From Acidobacteriota bacterium (GTDB lineage Bacteria > Acidobacteriota > Vicinamibacteria > Vicinamibacterales > UBA8438): a stretch of 48,083 nucleotides of DNA. Under the pieces are notes generated by a model. The model saw nothing but the letters and a program-made list of their open reading frames with translations, did not search any database and was not told where the DNA came from. The stretch spans positions 1-48,083 of the forward strand of contig JAPOVI010000041.1 of assembly GCA_026708265.1 (NCBI GenBank), in the 5' to 3' direction. The translations under genes and the position numbers were made by a program. How positions within the stretch are numbered: the stretch's first letter is position 1; the number at the start of each line of letters is the position of its first letter. Below are positions 1 through 8,603 of the stretch, one piece after another.

Positions 1-1
1 C

Positions 2-97
2 CGTCGCAGGCTCCGGGTCGGCCCCAGCCCCCACCGTCCCAGGAGCTTGCGCCGAGGCACGCACTCCGTTGGCGTTCCGCGGCGCAAGCTCCTGGAA
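2..97. repeat. Dispersed palindromic repeat, family A (copy 1)
   Basis: About 96 bp with a perfect 15-bp stem: CAGGAGCTTGCGCCG at 40-54 pairs with CGGCGCAAGCTCCTG at 80-94. The left flank (GCTCCGGGTCGGCCCCAGCC and onward) matches the flank of the copies at 15079-15288 (inverted) and 18865-18962, so the repeated unit is about 100 bp and not just the stem. It starts 15 bases past the stop codon of the leftward regulator gene, so it could end that transcript, although there is no T-run. The window edge may cut it. Confidence 0.8.
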
Positions 98-111
98 GTC
101 TGGCCCCCTCT

Positions 112-2457
112 CTACGGGGCGTCCGGTCTCGGCATCCGATAGCCGATGCCCCGCACGTTGAGGACGTAGGCCGGACCGGCCGCTTCGTCACCCAGCTTGC
201 GGCGGAGCCTCTTCACGACGGCGTGGACCTGCTTGGAATCTCCGGAACCCCTGCTCCGCCCGCCCCACGCCCTGCGCAGCAGCGCGTGGTACGTGACGAC
301 CCGCCCCGCGTTGACGGAGAGCACGCGGAGCACCTCGAACTCGGTTGCCGTCAGCTCCGCACGCCGGCCTCCGACGGTGACGTGGCGCTGCTCGTAGTGG
401 ATGGCCAGGTCCCGGAGCCGGAAGGGGGCGGGCTCGGCCTGTCGCCGCAGGGCCGCCCGCACTCGCGCCGCCAGCTCCGACGGCGAGAAGGGCTTGACGA
501 TGTAGTCGGCGGCTCCCGCGTCCAGCGTCCTCACCACCGTCTCGTCGCCGCCATAGGCGGACATGAAGATCACCGGCAGGTCGTCCAGCTCGGGAACGCT
601 CTTCATCAACTCGATGCCGCTCCGGCCGGGCAGCAGCACGTCCAGCAGGACCAGCCGCGGCGCGCGCGTCCGGACGAGCTCGGGCAGCTCCTCCGGGTCG
701 CCCGTCACCACCGGGACATAGCCGGCTTCGGTGAGCGCGTCTCGCACGTAGCGCAGCGTCTGCGGATCGTCGTCGACCACGAGGATCCGCGCCTCGTCCT
801 CCCCCGCGCGCGGCGGGTGGGGGCGCCTCGCGGTGACGCCGGCTCCGCCGCGTCCGGCCTCCTCGGCAACCGGAACCGTGAAGGTGAAACGGGTGCCGCG
901 GCCCGCCCCGCCGCTCTCGGCCCAGATGCGGCCCCCGTGCACCTCGACCAGCCCCTTGCAGATGGCCAGACCGAGGCCATGCCCCCCGGGCCCCGTGCTT
1001 CGCGCGCCGCCGAGCGCGCCGGCGTGCTTGCGGAACAGGTGCGGCAGCAGGTCGGGAGGCACCCCCCGGCCCTCGTCGGAGACCGAGATCGCCACGTGCA
1101 CACCATCCCGCGCCGCGGCGACCCGGATCGGGGACGACTCCGGGGAGTGCTTCGCCGCGTTCGAGAAGAGGTTGCTCAGCACCTGTGCGATGCGCCCCCG
1201 ATCCACCATCACCCACGGGAGATCCTCCGGCAGGTCGACGCGCAACGCGTGCCTGCCGCCGCTTCGAAGCGTCGTCCAGGCCTGGTCGATCAGCCCGGCG
1301 ACTTCCGTCGGCTCGGGGGAGACCGACAGCGTCCCGGTTTCGATGCGGCCTTGATCCAGCAGATCGCCGATCAGGTTTCGCATGTGGTCGGCCTGCTCGT
1401 CGATCACCCGGAAGAACTGCAGCATCTCGGCCGGGTCGGGGGTGCGCGACGCGCTCAGCACGGTTGCCGTCGAACCCTTGATCGAGCTCAACGGCGTTCT
1501 CAGCTCGTGGCTCACCATCGCCAGGAACGCCGCGCGCTGCCGCTCGAGCTCCTCCAGCGGGGCCAGGTCCTGCAGCGTGACCACGACCGACTCGACGGCG
1601 CCGTCCGGCGAGCGGATCGGCGTCGAGTTGACCAGCGTGGTGACGCTGTGGCCGTCGAGAACGGACAGCGTCATCTCCTCCGCGCGTACCGTCTCGCCGG
1701 AACGGAACTGCTCCGCCAGCGGAAACTCCCCCAACACCACCTCGCGTCCGTCGGCGCGACGACAGGTCACGCTCGTCAGCAACTCCTCCGGAGGCTGCTC
1801 CGGAACGCGCAGTCGCTCGACGATCCGCATCGCCTCCCGGTTGAAGGACGCCGGACTGCCCGTCCGGCCGTCGAAGACCACGACACCCACCGGCGACGTC
1901 TCGATCAGGGCCTCCAGGTCGGCCCGGGCCCGGCGCTCTTCGCGCACCGTGCGGGCGTTGGCGATGGCCGTCGCCGCCTGGGATGCCAGCAGCGTCAGGA
2001 CCGCTTCGTCGGCGGCGGTGAACTCGCGGCCGCCTGCCTTCTCGGCAAGAAAGAAGCTCCCGACGTGCACGTCGCCGCTCCGCATCGGCGTGACCTGCAG
2101 GGTCTTCGACCGCATGAGATCCGGCGAGAAGCCGAGCTCGCGGACGTAGGCGGGCAGATCGACGAGGCGCAGCGGCCCGTCCAGCTTCCGAAAGTGCTCG
2201 AAGAGCCGCGGCCCGTCCGACCAGGCGGCCATCTGGGCCTTCTCTTCGAGGGTGAATCCGGAGGTGACGAACTCCTCGACCTGCCCTGAATCAACGACGG
2301 TCGTGATGATCCCGTAGCGAGCACCGGTAAGCGTGCGCGCGCTGTCGACCACCTCCTGGAGGACGGTGTCGAGGTCGAGACTCGAACTGATCCGCAGGAG
2401 CACCGCGCTCAGTCCGGAGACGCGCTCCGGCAACGCGCCGTCGGGGGGCTCGCTCAT
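112..2457 (-). CDS. Single-chain sensor histidine kinase / receiver / OmpR-type DNA-binding regulator
   Basis: Predicted cytoplasmic phosphorelay protein that would sense a signal, autophosphorylate and switch its own DNA-binding domain. Over 781 residues: GAF (about 15-170), PAS-like (about 180-300), HisKA with phospho-acceptor His317 in MVSHELRTPLS, HATPase with N-box LSNLFSNAAKHSP (about 428-439), G1 DEGRGVPP and G2 GHGLGLAICKG (about 492-502), receiver (about 556-670) with Asp606, Ser633 and Lys655, then an OmpR/PhoB winged helix (about 685-778, ending VRGIGYRM). No signal peptide or membrane span is visible. The ATG has GGGAGGG about 10 bases upstream. No partner kinase or regulator adjoins it, consistent with self-contained signalling. 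Domain calls are secure; the signal and target genes are unknown. Confidence 0.93.
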   Translation of the reverse strand: MSEPPDGALPERVSGLSAVLLRISSSLDLDTVLQEVVDSARTLTGARYGIITTVVDSGQVEEFVTSGFTLEEKAQMAAWSDGPRLFEHFRKLDGPLRLVDLPAYVRELGFSPDLMRSKTLQVTPMRSGDVHVGSFFLAEKAGGREFTAADEAVLTLLASQAATAIANARTVREERRARADLEALIETSPVGVVVFDGRTGSPASFNREAMRIVERLRVPEQPPEELLTSVTCRRADGREVVLGEFPLAEQFRSGETVRAEEMTLSVLDGHSVTTLVNSTPIRSPDGAVESVVVTLQDLAPLEELERQRAAFLAMVSHELRTPLSSIKGSTATVLSASRTPDPAEMLQFFRVIDEQADHMRNLIGDLLDQGRIETGTLSVSPEPTEVAGLIDQAWTTLRSGGRHALRVDLPEDLPWVMVDRGRIAQVLSNLFSNAAKHSPESSPIRVAAARDGVHVAISVSDEGRGVPPDLLPHLFRKHAGALGGARSTGPGGHGLGLAICKGLVEVHGGRIWAESGGAGRGTRFTFTVPVAEEAGRGGAGVTARRPHPPRAGEDEARILVVDDDPQTLRYVRDALTEAGYVPVVTGDPEELPELVRTRAPRLVLLDVLLPGRSGIELMKSVPELDDLPVIFMSAYGGDETVVRTLDAGAADYIVKPFSPSELAARVRAALRRQAEPAPFRLRDLAIHYEQRHVTVGGRRAELTATEFEVLRVLSVNAGRVVTYHALLRRAWGGRSRGSGDSKQVHAVVKRLRRKLGDEAAGPAYVLNVRGIGYRMPRPDAP

Positions 2458-2540
2458 TCCGGCACACCCTCCCGCACACCGAACCCGTGCCGCCGCGTAC
2501 CGGCAGAGGGCACAGGCTCACGGCGCCCTTCGCGGTACCG

Positions 2541-2590
2541 CCAAATTATCGCCATATTCTCCAGCCTATCACTTAACAGTCAGATTAACT
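2541..2590 (-). promoter_or_regulatory. Probable promoter of the kinase/regulator gene
   Basis: An AT-rich pocket in otherwise GC-rich DNA, 85-130 bases upstream of the regulator start. Read leftward it contains GATAAT (plus-strand ATTATC at 2545-2550) and GAATAT, with CTGACT about 18 bases above the latter. No clear TTGACA is present. The remaining bases up to 2738 hold no recognisable gene. Confidence 0.4.
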
Positions 2591-2738
2591 CGGCAGAATG
2601 GACCGCGACGGCCCCCACACTGACGGCTGAGGTCACCCGCTCGCCAGGAAGTCCATGTCACGACCGGCGACTTGTCGGCGAACGGGGCGTGGGCGGCCTT
2701 CGGCGGCCGTTTCCTGCTGGGAGGGCAGGCCGGCATCC

Positions 2739-4916
2739 TCAGCGGATCGCGTCCTCCGGGAGCCGTAGCGTCACCAGCGCCCCCGGCTGGCCGCGGCGCG
2801 CGCTGCCCGCCTGCATCAGGACGTACTGCACGCCCTCATGCAGGTAGGTCATCATGCCGTACTGGCCGGGGATGGGGACCTCGACGCTGGCAACGATCTC
2901 CCCCGTGCGCTTGTCGCGGGCCCGGAGCAGCGGCAGCCCGTTCCCGCTGAGCTCCGCCTCGCCACGGAGATCCTCGGTGGTCTGCACCAGGAGATCGCCC
3001 ATCACCATCTGGATGGAGCGCCCGCTGCCGCCCAGGTTGGGGAGGTCGACGCCGGCCAGTCGGGGATGGTTGCGGAACCGCTCCGGCGTTTCGCCGATGG
3101 GGATGTCCCACAGCTTCGCGCCGGTGTTCATGTCGTAGGCGGCCAGCGCCTGGAACAGCGGACGGTAGAACGGCAGACCGTCGATCGTGGCGGGGAACTC
3201 GGCCGGGCCGCCGGGGGCCCAGGCGGCCACCGTGGTGCCGGTGGTCGGGGTGTGCCGCTCGCGACCCCGCCACGCCTCGGCCGAGCGGCCCGGCAGCCCG
3301 CGCTCCACGTCCACGCCGTTGGTGGGCACCAGGAACCGCGGCGCGCTGCACACCCGGTTGTGCGGTGCGTACAGGATGCCGGTGGTGGGGTCGGCGACCG
3401 GCGGATGGTAGATGTTGAGGCCGCCCATGCAGCCGATGACGTTGCGGTAGTCGTTACGGTGCGGATAGGGCAACTGCGGCACGTAGAGCCCGCCCGCGCG
3501 GAACTCGCTCAGGATCGCCAGCGCCTCCCGCTCGAGCTCAGGCGTGAAGTCGAGGACGTAGTCGTCGGTGAGGCCGTCGACCGCGATCGGGTCGAGCGGC
3601 TCCGGCCGCGTCGGGTAGGGCTGCGTGGGGGCGGTGTAGTTGCCGGGCACCTGCGTCTGCAGGACGGGGCGCTCCTCAATCGGCCAGAGCGGCTCCCCCG
3701 TGGCCCGGTTGAAGGCGAAGACCAGCCCCTGCTTCGTGTTCTGCACCAGTGCCGGCACCGGCTCGCCGTCAACGGTGAGATCCAGCAGGATCGGCGCCGT
3801 GGGCAGGTCGTAGTTCCACTGATCGCTGCGGTGGATCTGAAAGTGCCAGCGCCGCTCGCCGGTCGCCACGTCGAGGGCGAGGACGCTGCCCCCGAAGAGG
3901 TTGTGGCCCGGCCGGTGCCCCGCGTAGGACTGCACGGTCGAGGCGTTGGTGACCAGGTAGACGAGCCCCAGCTCCGGGTCGGCCGACGCCGGCGCCCAGG
4001 TCGACATGTCGCCCGACCAGCGCCACGCGTCGTTCTCCCACGTCTCGTGCCCGAACTCGCCGGGCCGCGGAATGACGTGGAACTTCCAGAGCACCGCGCC
4101 GGTGCGGGCGTCGATGCCCATGATGTCGCCCGGCACGTTCTCGATCCGCGTCTGGTCGTAGCTCGGCTCGTGGCCCACGAGCACCACGACCACGCCGTTC
4201 ACCACGATCGGCGGGGACGAGGCGGTGACCATCCCGAGCTGGCGGGGAACGCCGTGGTCGACGTCATAAGGGCCGTCCCATGCCAGCCAGGGCCCCCAGT
4301 CCGCCACCAGGGGCGGGATGAGGTCGACGACGCCCGTGGGCGAGAAGCTGTCGATGTCGACCGCCGACCCCCAACCCTCGAGCGGGCGCCCCGTTCCGGC
4401 GTCGAGGGCCCAGAGGAAGAAGGCGGGCGAGGTGACGAATACGACGCCCCGGCCGTCCACCTCCGCGTAGGCGATCCCCTTGCCGAAGTCGGTGCGCGGG
4501 GAGCGCAGGTAGCGCATCGTCTCCGGCTCGCGGAAGGTCCAGAGCGTCTCCCCGGTCGCGGCGTCGATCGCCACCACCTGCCGCCGCTGGCCGGCGACGG
4601 TGTAGAGCACGCCGTCGACGAACACCGGCGTGGCCCGCACGGTGTACTCGACGCCGGGCCCGAAGTTGTCGCCGCGCCAGATCCAGGCCACCTCGAGCTC
4701 GGCGAAGTTGCCGGCGTCGATCTGGGTGAGCCAGGGGTTGGAGCGGGTGTGGCCGGCGTCGCCGCCCAGGTAGCGCCATTCGCCGTCCTCGACCCCCGGA
4801 AGCTGCGCCGCGCCCGGGGACGCCGCCCCGAGCACCCCGGCGAAGACGGCAAGGACCCCGGCAGACAGGAGCGGAGCCGCAGGCGACGAACGGCGGGCTG
4901 GACGGTATGGCGTCAT
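2739..4916 (-). CDS. Exported PQQ-dependent dehydrogenase (glucose-dehydrogenase-like quinoprotein)
   Basis: Periplasmic quinoprotein expected to oxidise an alcohol or sugar with pyrroloquinoline quinone and pass electrons to a cytochrome or quinone. The 725-residue product starts with a signal peptide ending near AAQ (about residue 37). At least six propeller W-motifs follow, such as IDAATGETLWTF, IDARTGAVLWKF, LDVATGERRWHF and YDMNTGAKLWDI. NTKQGLVFAFNRATGEPLW resembles the membrane-type glucose dehydrogenase branch more than MxaF, and the vicinal Cys-Cys pair of methanol dehydrogenases is absent. The active-site strip reads SDQWNYDLP, with Asn where WDYD is usual in that branch. The ATG at 4916 is chosen because GGAGAAG precedes it and the signal peptide begins there; a longer frame starts at 4988. 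No heme domain is present. It lies downstream of a cytochrome gene on the same strand. Confidence 0.85.
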   Translation of the reverse strand: MTPYRPARRSSPAAPLLSAGVLAVFAGVLGAASPGAAQLPGVEDGEWRYLGGDAGHTRSNPWLTQIDAGNFAELEVAWIWRGDNFGPGVEYTVRATPVFVDGVLYTVAGQRRQVVAIDAATGETLWTFREPETMRYLRSPRTDFGKGIAYAEVDGRGVVFVTSPAFFLWALDAGTGRPLEGWGSAVDIDSFSPTGVVDLIPPLVADWGPWLAWDGPYDVDHGVPRQLGMVTASSPPIVVNGVVVVLVGHEPSYDQTRIENVPGDIMGIDARTGAVLWKFHVIPRPGEFGHETWENDAWRWSGDMSTWAPASADPELGLVYLVTNASTVQSYAGHRPGHNLFGGSVLALDVATGERRWHFQIHRSDQWNYDLPTAPILLDLTVDGEPVPALVQNTKQGLVFAFNRATGEPLWPIEERPVLQTQVPGNYTAPTQPYPTRPEPLDPIAVDGLTDDYVLDFTPELEREALAILSEFRAGGLYVPQLPYPHRNDYRNVIGCMGGLNIYHPPVADPTTGILYAPHNRVCSAPRFLVPTNGVDVERGLPGRSAEAWRGRERHTPTTGTTVAAWAPGGPAEFPATIDGLPFYRPLFQALAAYDMNTGAKLWDIPIGETPERFRNHPRLAGVDLPNLGGSGRSIQMVMGDLLVQTTEDLRGEAELSGNGLPLLRARDKRTGEIVASVEVPIPGQYGMMTYLHEGVQYVLMQAGSARRGQPGALVTLRLPEDAIR

Positions 4917-5075
4917 CGTGCTTCTCCGGCGGTCACGGGTCGCGGGGGCGGCCCCCCGGCGGCGGGGAGCGCCGGTGGAACGCCTCATCGTCCGGGAACC
5001 TGCAGCCGACCCGTGTGCCGCAGGCCGCAGGCCACGATCGACGCGGGCTCGCCCCGTGCGCGCTCCGGGCCATGC

Positions 5076-6521
5076 CTACTGGGACTCGGACTCCCCGGCC
5101 GCAGCGGCGCGCGCCGACGCCAGCTCCTCGTACTCGGCGTCGTCCAGGTACGTGATGCCGATCCACGCGTGCGACATCTCGTCGACGCCTCGCGCGCCGA
5201 ACACCACCCACTGATCGGGGTCGGGGTTGATGCGGTTCGCGGCCGTGTTGTCCCACTTCGCGCGTAGCATCAGCACGGTGCCCTTCGGGAGCAGGGGCTG
5301 CGCGTCGTCGTCGTAGACGTAGGCGATCTGCCAGTTGTGGTCGTAGCGGTTGACGCTGCTGAGCAGCTCGCGGCGGCCGTCCGGGTAGAGGGCCGCCATC
5401 GACATCTCGGTGCCGCGCATGTGCATGTGGGGCCGGAAGCTCTGGATCAGGGCCGGCTGGTCCAGGACGTACTGGTCCTCGAGGACCAGGTGCCCGTGCG
5501 GCGGGATGAGGATGTCGCTGGCCCGCAGGCGCTCGCGGTGGGTGCCGTCGACGTAGAACTGGCGCTCACCGGCGGTCACCCGGGCCGGCACCTCCCCCTC
5601 GGGATAGAGCCACACGCCGACCTCGGCCACGTCCGTCACCTCCTCGCCCACGGGGAAGTAGTGCAGGCTGAAGCGGACCGTGGCCGGACCCGGCGGCAGC
5701 AGCTTGCCGACCCCCTCGGGGAGCAGGTCCCAGCGCTTGCCGATGCCCATCCCGACCAGGCGCACGGACGGCGGGCGCTCCTCTCCCTCGGCCGGCTCCT
5801 TGCCCCGCAGCATGGCGTGGCCGTGGTGCGTGACCCGGATGCCGAGGGGGTAGGAAGGCTTGAACTCGGCCGCGCGGATGTAGCGGGGGACGTCGAAGCC
5901 CTCGAACTCGAGCTCCGGCGACCACCACTGGTCCTGCCCGTTGGCCACGACGTGGTAGGGCGTCGAGCGGACGACGAAGTCGGGCGGGCGGCCGAGCATG
6001 GCCTCCACCTCCCAGGCGTCGGCGCGCGGGAACTCGAGCGGCTCCGGCAGATCGGCCGGGTCGCCCTGCGGGGCGCCCGCGTCCGCCCAGCGGACGACGG
6101 TGTCGATCTCGTCCGCCGTAAGCGAGATGTCGTTCTTGTAGTCCCGGATACCCACCGTCGGGTCGAGGTGCCAGGGAGGCATCAGGCGCCGCGCCACCCG
6201 GTCGCGGATGCTGCGGGCCCAGGGGCGCGCGTCGCGGTACGTGAGCAGCGACATCGGCGCGATGCCGTGCGGCTGGTGACAGTGCTGGCACGACCGCTGC
6301 AAGATCGGCGCGACGTCGCGGCTGAACGTCGGAGCGGTGTCGGACCCGACGGGCGCCGCCGGCGCACCGCTCTGCGCCACGGCCTCGCCCGCACCCGCCA
6401 GCAGCAGGGCGGCCAGTCCCGCGGCGACGACCGGCCGTGCCTGGCGCCTCCCCGGCGCCGGGCTCTCGCTCCGGACCGCCCGGTTCGCCTCCCCGCCGAC
6501 CGTCCTGTCTCCCTTGCCCAT
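5076..6521 (-). CDS. Cytochrome c - type II copper (ascorbate-dependent-type) monooxygenase fusion
   Basis: Predicted periplasmic 481-residue protein joining a monoheme cytochrome c to a PHM/DBM-type copper monooxygenase fold. After a basic n-region and hydrophobic stretch (about 28-50), the heme site is Cys78-x-x-Cys81-His82 (CQHCH). Every copper position known from peptidylglycine and dopamine monooxygenases can be matched by eye: HH at 232-233 (THHGHAM), His287 (LHYFP), His365-x-His367 (PHMHMRG) and a Met near 449 (DEMSH). The heme might replace ascorbate as electron donor; that is inference. GGGGGAGAAG precedes the ATG. The reading frame stays open upstream to 7526 but there it overlaps the next gene in another frame, so that extension is rejected. 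The gap to the upstream gene is 47 bases, which suggests an operon. Confidence 0.82.
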   Translation of the reverse strand: MGKGDRTVGGEANRAVRSESPAPGRRQARPVVAAGLAALLLAGAGEAVAQSGAPAAPVGSDTAPTFSRDVAPILQRSCQHCHQPHGIAPMSLLTYRDARPWARSIRDRVARRLMPPWHLDPTVGIRDYKNDISLTADEIDTVVRWADAGAPQGDPADLPEPLEFPRADAWEVEAMLGRPPDFVVRSTPYHVVANGQDQWWSPELEFEGFDVPRYIRAAEFKPSYPLGIRVTHHGHAMLRGKEPAEGEERPPSVRLVGMGIGKRWDLLPEGVGKLLPPGPATVRFSLHYFPVGEEVTDVAEVGVWLYPEGEVPARVTAGERQFYVDGTHRERLRASDILIPPHGHLVLEDQYVLDQPALIQSFRPHMHMRGTEMSMAALYPDGRRELLSSVNRYDHNWQIAYVYDDDAQPLLPKGTVLMLRAKWDNTAANRINPDPDQWVVFGARGVDEMSHAWIGITYLDDAEYEELASARAAAAGESESQ

Positions 6522-6568
6522 GGTCTGCTTCTCCCCCGCCGGGTCTCCCCGCCGCACCCCGCCGCCGG

Positions 6569-7456
6569 TCACGGCGCGACCGTGACCGGCACGAATCCGT
6601 TGGTCCAGCAGCACTGGAACTCGAACTCCCGAATCACGTTGAAGGCGAGCACCCGCAGCAGGTAGTCGCCGGGCTCGGCGAAGGTCACCGCGGTGGTCAC
6701 CTCCGCCCCGCCCGCCAGCGCCCAGGCGTCCGCCTCGACGCTCGCCGCCCGCGCGGCGAACGTGACGTCGCCGGGTCCCTGGTGCTTGAACCACTTGAGG
6801 TTGATCGGACGCTCGTCGCCGGAGGCCTGCGGGTCGCGGGCGACCCACGCGGCGAGATGGAGCGGCCTCCCCACCTTCGCCCGCCGCGCATCCCCGGTGA
6901 TGCCGCGCGGGCCGCGCCCGATCGGCCCACCGTCCGCGAGCCGGAGCAGCGGCGACATGCTGGACCGCCCCGGAAACTCCCACCCCGCCAGCTCGTACGC
7001 GGGACTGGTCAGCCGCCCGGGCACCGAGAGCGTCTGCCCGTGGGAACGGAGCGTCCACACCACGTCGCGGTTCCCGAAGTCGGCCGGCACCGTCACCGTG
7101 AACGCACCCCAGTGGCGGCGGTCGTTCTCGGGGACCGGCTCGAAGCGGGTCGGCTGACGTCCGTCGAATCCAGCGGGCGCGAGGAAGTTGTCGGGGCCCA
7201 GCCTGATCTCCAGCGCCTCCTCGGTGTTCACGCTGAAGTAGCCGAACGACAACTCGAAAGTGCCGTCGGGGTTGCGGTACCACCCCTCGAAGATCGGCAC
7301 CACGGGCCCTCCCGAGGGCCGCAGCAACTGAACCTCGAACTGCGTCTCGCCCGGGTTGGCCACCCGGCGCTCCGACGCCCGCTGTCCCGCGAGGGCGGTG
7401 GCGCACAGCACCGTCGTCGCCGCGAGGGCGACCGCCCACGCTCCCGTCCGTCGCAT
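6569..7456 (-). CDS. Exported protein of unknown function upstream of the cytochrome/copper protein
   Basis: A 295-residue protein with a clear signal peptide (basic MRRTGAW start, hydrophobic core, Ala-rich end near ALAGQ). The mature part is beta-rich, with motifs GWYRNPDGTFELSFGYF, RLGPDNFLAP and WEFPGRSSMSPLLRLADG, and ends in a pair of cysteines (FQCCWTNGF) that could bind metal or form a disulfide. I do not recognise a named family. The ATG is chosen for its GGGGGAA site and because the signal peptide starts there. It is the first gene of the leftward set with the cytochrome/copper monooxygenase and the PQQ dehydrogenase, so a role in the same periplasmic oxidation is plausible but unproven. 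Confidence 0.75.
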   Translation of the reverse strand: MRRTGAWAVALAATTVLCATALAGQRASERRVANPGETQFEVQLLRPSGGPVVPIFEGWYRNPDGTFELSFGYFSVNTEEALEIRLGPDNFLAPAGFDGRQPTRFEPVPENDRRHWGAFTVTVPADFGNRDVVWTLRSHGQTLSVPGRLTSPAYELAGWEFPGRSSMSPLLRLADGGPIGRGPRGITGDARRAKVGRPLHLAAWVARDPQASGDERPINLKWFKHQGPGDVTFAARAASVEADAWALAGGAEVTTAVTFAEPGDYLLRVLAFNVIREFEFQCCWTNGFVPVTVAP

Positions 7457-7685
7457 CGTTCCCCCAAGGGTGCCGCGGCAGCCGGCCGAGGGTTCCCGCC
7501 GCGGAGGCACGATCATAGCCCATCACCTCCCGGTCACCTCCCCGTCACCCTAACCGGCGGCGCCGAGGGCGTCGTCCGGGTCGACCTGCAGCCGCAGTTG
7601 ACGTTCGAGGACGAGGGACCGAGGCGAGGCTGCTCATGACGCCCGGGAACGGCGTCACGATGCTCGACGGGAAGGGCGGCATGCG

Positions 7686-7713
7686 CGCTCGCCGTCCCCG
7701 GGGGCGGCGAGCG
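7686..7713. terminator. Terminator-like hairpin
   Basis: Perfect 9-bp inverted repeat CGCTCGCCG / CGGCGAGCG around a loop that is itself the palindrome CCCCGGGG plus two bases. It lies 59 bases past the stop of the leftward gene ending at 7772. There is no T-run, so intrinsic termination is uncertain. The rest of 7457-7771 holds no convincing gene. Confidence 0.45.
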
Positions 7714-7771
7714 TCCGCGTCCAGCCGTCTGGCACTCTCGATGAGCGGACGGCTGGACCGCCGCAGAGAGA

Positions 7772-8494
7772 CTACAGGGCCAGACGCCCCCCGAACCGCA
7801 TGTCACGCAATCGGAACTTCTTCTTGATGTCGGTGACCGGGCCCAGCTTCGTCACGAACTCGACGTCGCGCTCTTCCAGCGTGATGGCGGGGGTCCGGGG
7901 GAAACGGAAGAGAGCGCGGATCGACTGATCGTCGTCCCGCTCCAGGACCACCTGATCCGGCGTGACGGGCGGCCTGCCCCGCCGCCTCAGCACCGTCTCG
8001 GCCCTGACTGCGTCGAGCGTGCGGGACAACCGCGCGAACGGGGGCGGCAATCCGACTACCGCCACCGTGTAGAAGGGGTCCTCCTCGACCAGGTACTCAC
8101 GGCCGTCCGGAGGTATCGGCGCATCGCGCCCGATCACCGCCCTGACAACCGCCTGGCGCACGGGAAGGGCGTTGATCCAGAGGACGGTGACGGTCGCCCG
8201 CCGGATGCCGGCGAACTGCTGGGTGTCGGCCTCGCCGGGCAGGGAACGCACTCCCGTCCCCCCGAAGCCGAAGGGGTCGGGTCCGAGGTGGAAGCCGCTG
8301 GACTCCTCGCCCCGCAACCCGCCCATCACGATGTTGACCCGCTTCGCCCACGGCGAATCGGTCAACATCCTGCGGACTTCCCTGTCCGACCAGGAAGTGA
8401 AGTCCTTCTCTTCCCAGAAGTCGGCGGCCGCGAGCGCCGCACCCGCCAGGAGCCAGACGCCGACGGTGCCGGTCACCGCGTGTCGTCTCGCCAC
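7772..8494 (-). CDS. Exported SPWA-motif protein, paralogue 2
   Basis: A 240-residue exported protein from a family I know only as uncharacterised in Acidobacteria. The hydrophobic signal segment ends at AAAD, followed by FWEEKDFTSW, SDREVRRMLTDSPWAK, WINALPVRQA, DPFYTVAVVGLPP and a C-terminal KFRLRDM. The mature part aligns with the neighbouring product almost end to end, so the two genes arose by tandem duplication. The middle is more divergent, and this copy lacks the Gly-rich loop of its neighbour. The GTG at 8494 is chosen because GGAGG lies six bases upstream and it opens the signal peptide; no ATG fits. It is probably co-transcribed with the gene ending at 8604. Function unknown. Confidence 0.8.
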   Translation of the reverse strand: MARRHAVTGTVGVWLLAGAALAAADFWEEKDFTSWSDREVRRMLTDSPWAKRVNIVMGGLRGEESSGFHLGPDPFGFGGTGVRSLPGEADTQQFAGIRRATVTVLWINALPVRQAVVRAVIGRDAPIPPDGREYLVEEDPFYTVAVVGLPPPFARLSRTLDAVRAETVLRRRGRPPVTPDQVVLERDDDQSIRALFRFPRTPAITLEERDVEFVTKLGPVTDIKKKFRLRDMRFGGRLAL

Positions 8495-8603
8495 CGCGTC
8501 CCTCCAGGTTGACGGACGGCCGCGGCGGAGGCGGCCGCACCACGGATCGAGCCCCGATCGCGCGGCGTCCGCCTCCACCCCGGCGCCAACCGCGGCGCGC
8601 CGG

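Noticed and set aside
223..2289. 688-codon open frame opposite the kinase/regulator gene
   Set aside because: Its product is Arg/Gly/His-rich with no motif, and the other strand encodes a complete, motif-rich regulator. It is a shadow caused by high GC at third positions.
6522..7526. N-terminal extension of the cytochrome/copper monooxygenase frame
   Set aside because: The frame stays open but overlaps a better gene (signal peptide, ribosome site) in another frame; the ATG at 6521 has its own strong site and is followed by a signal-like segment.
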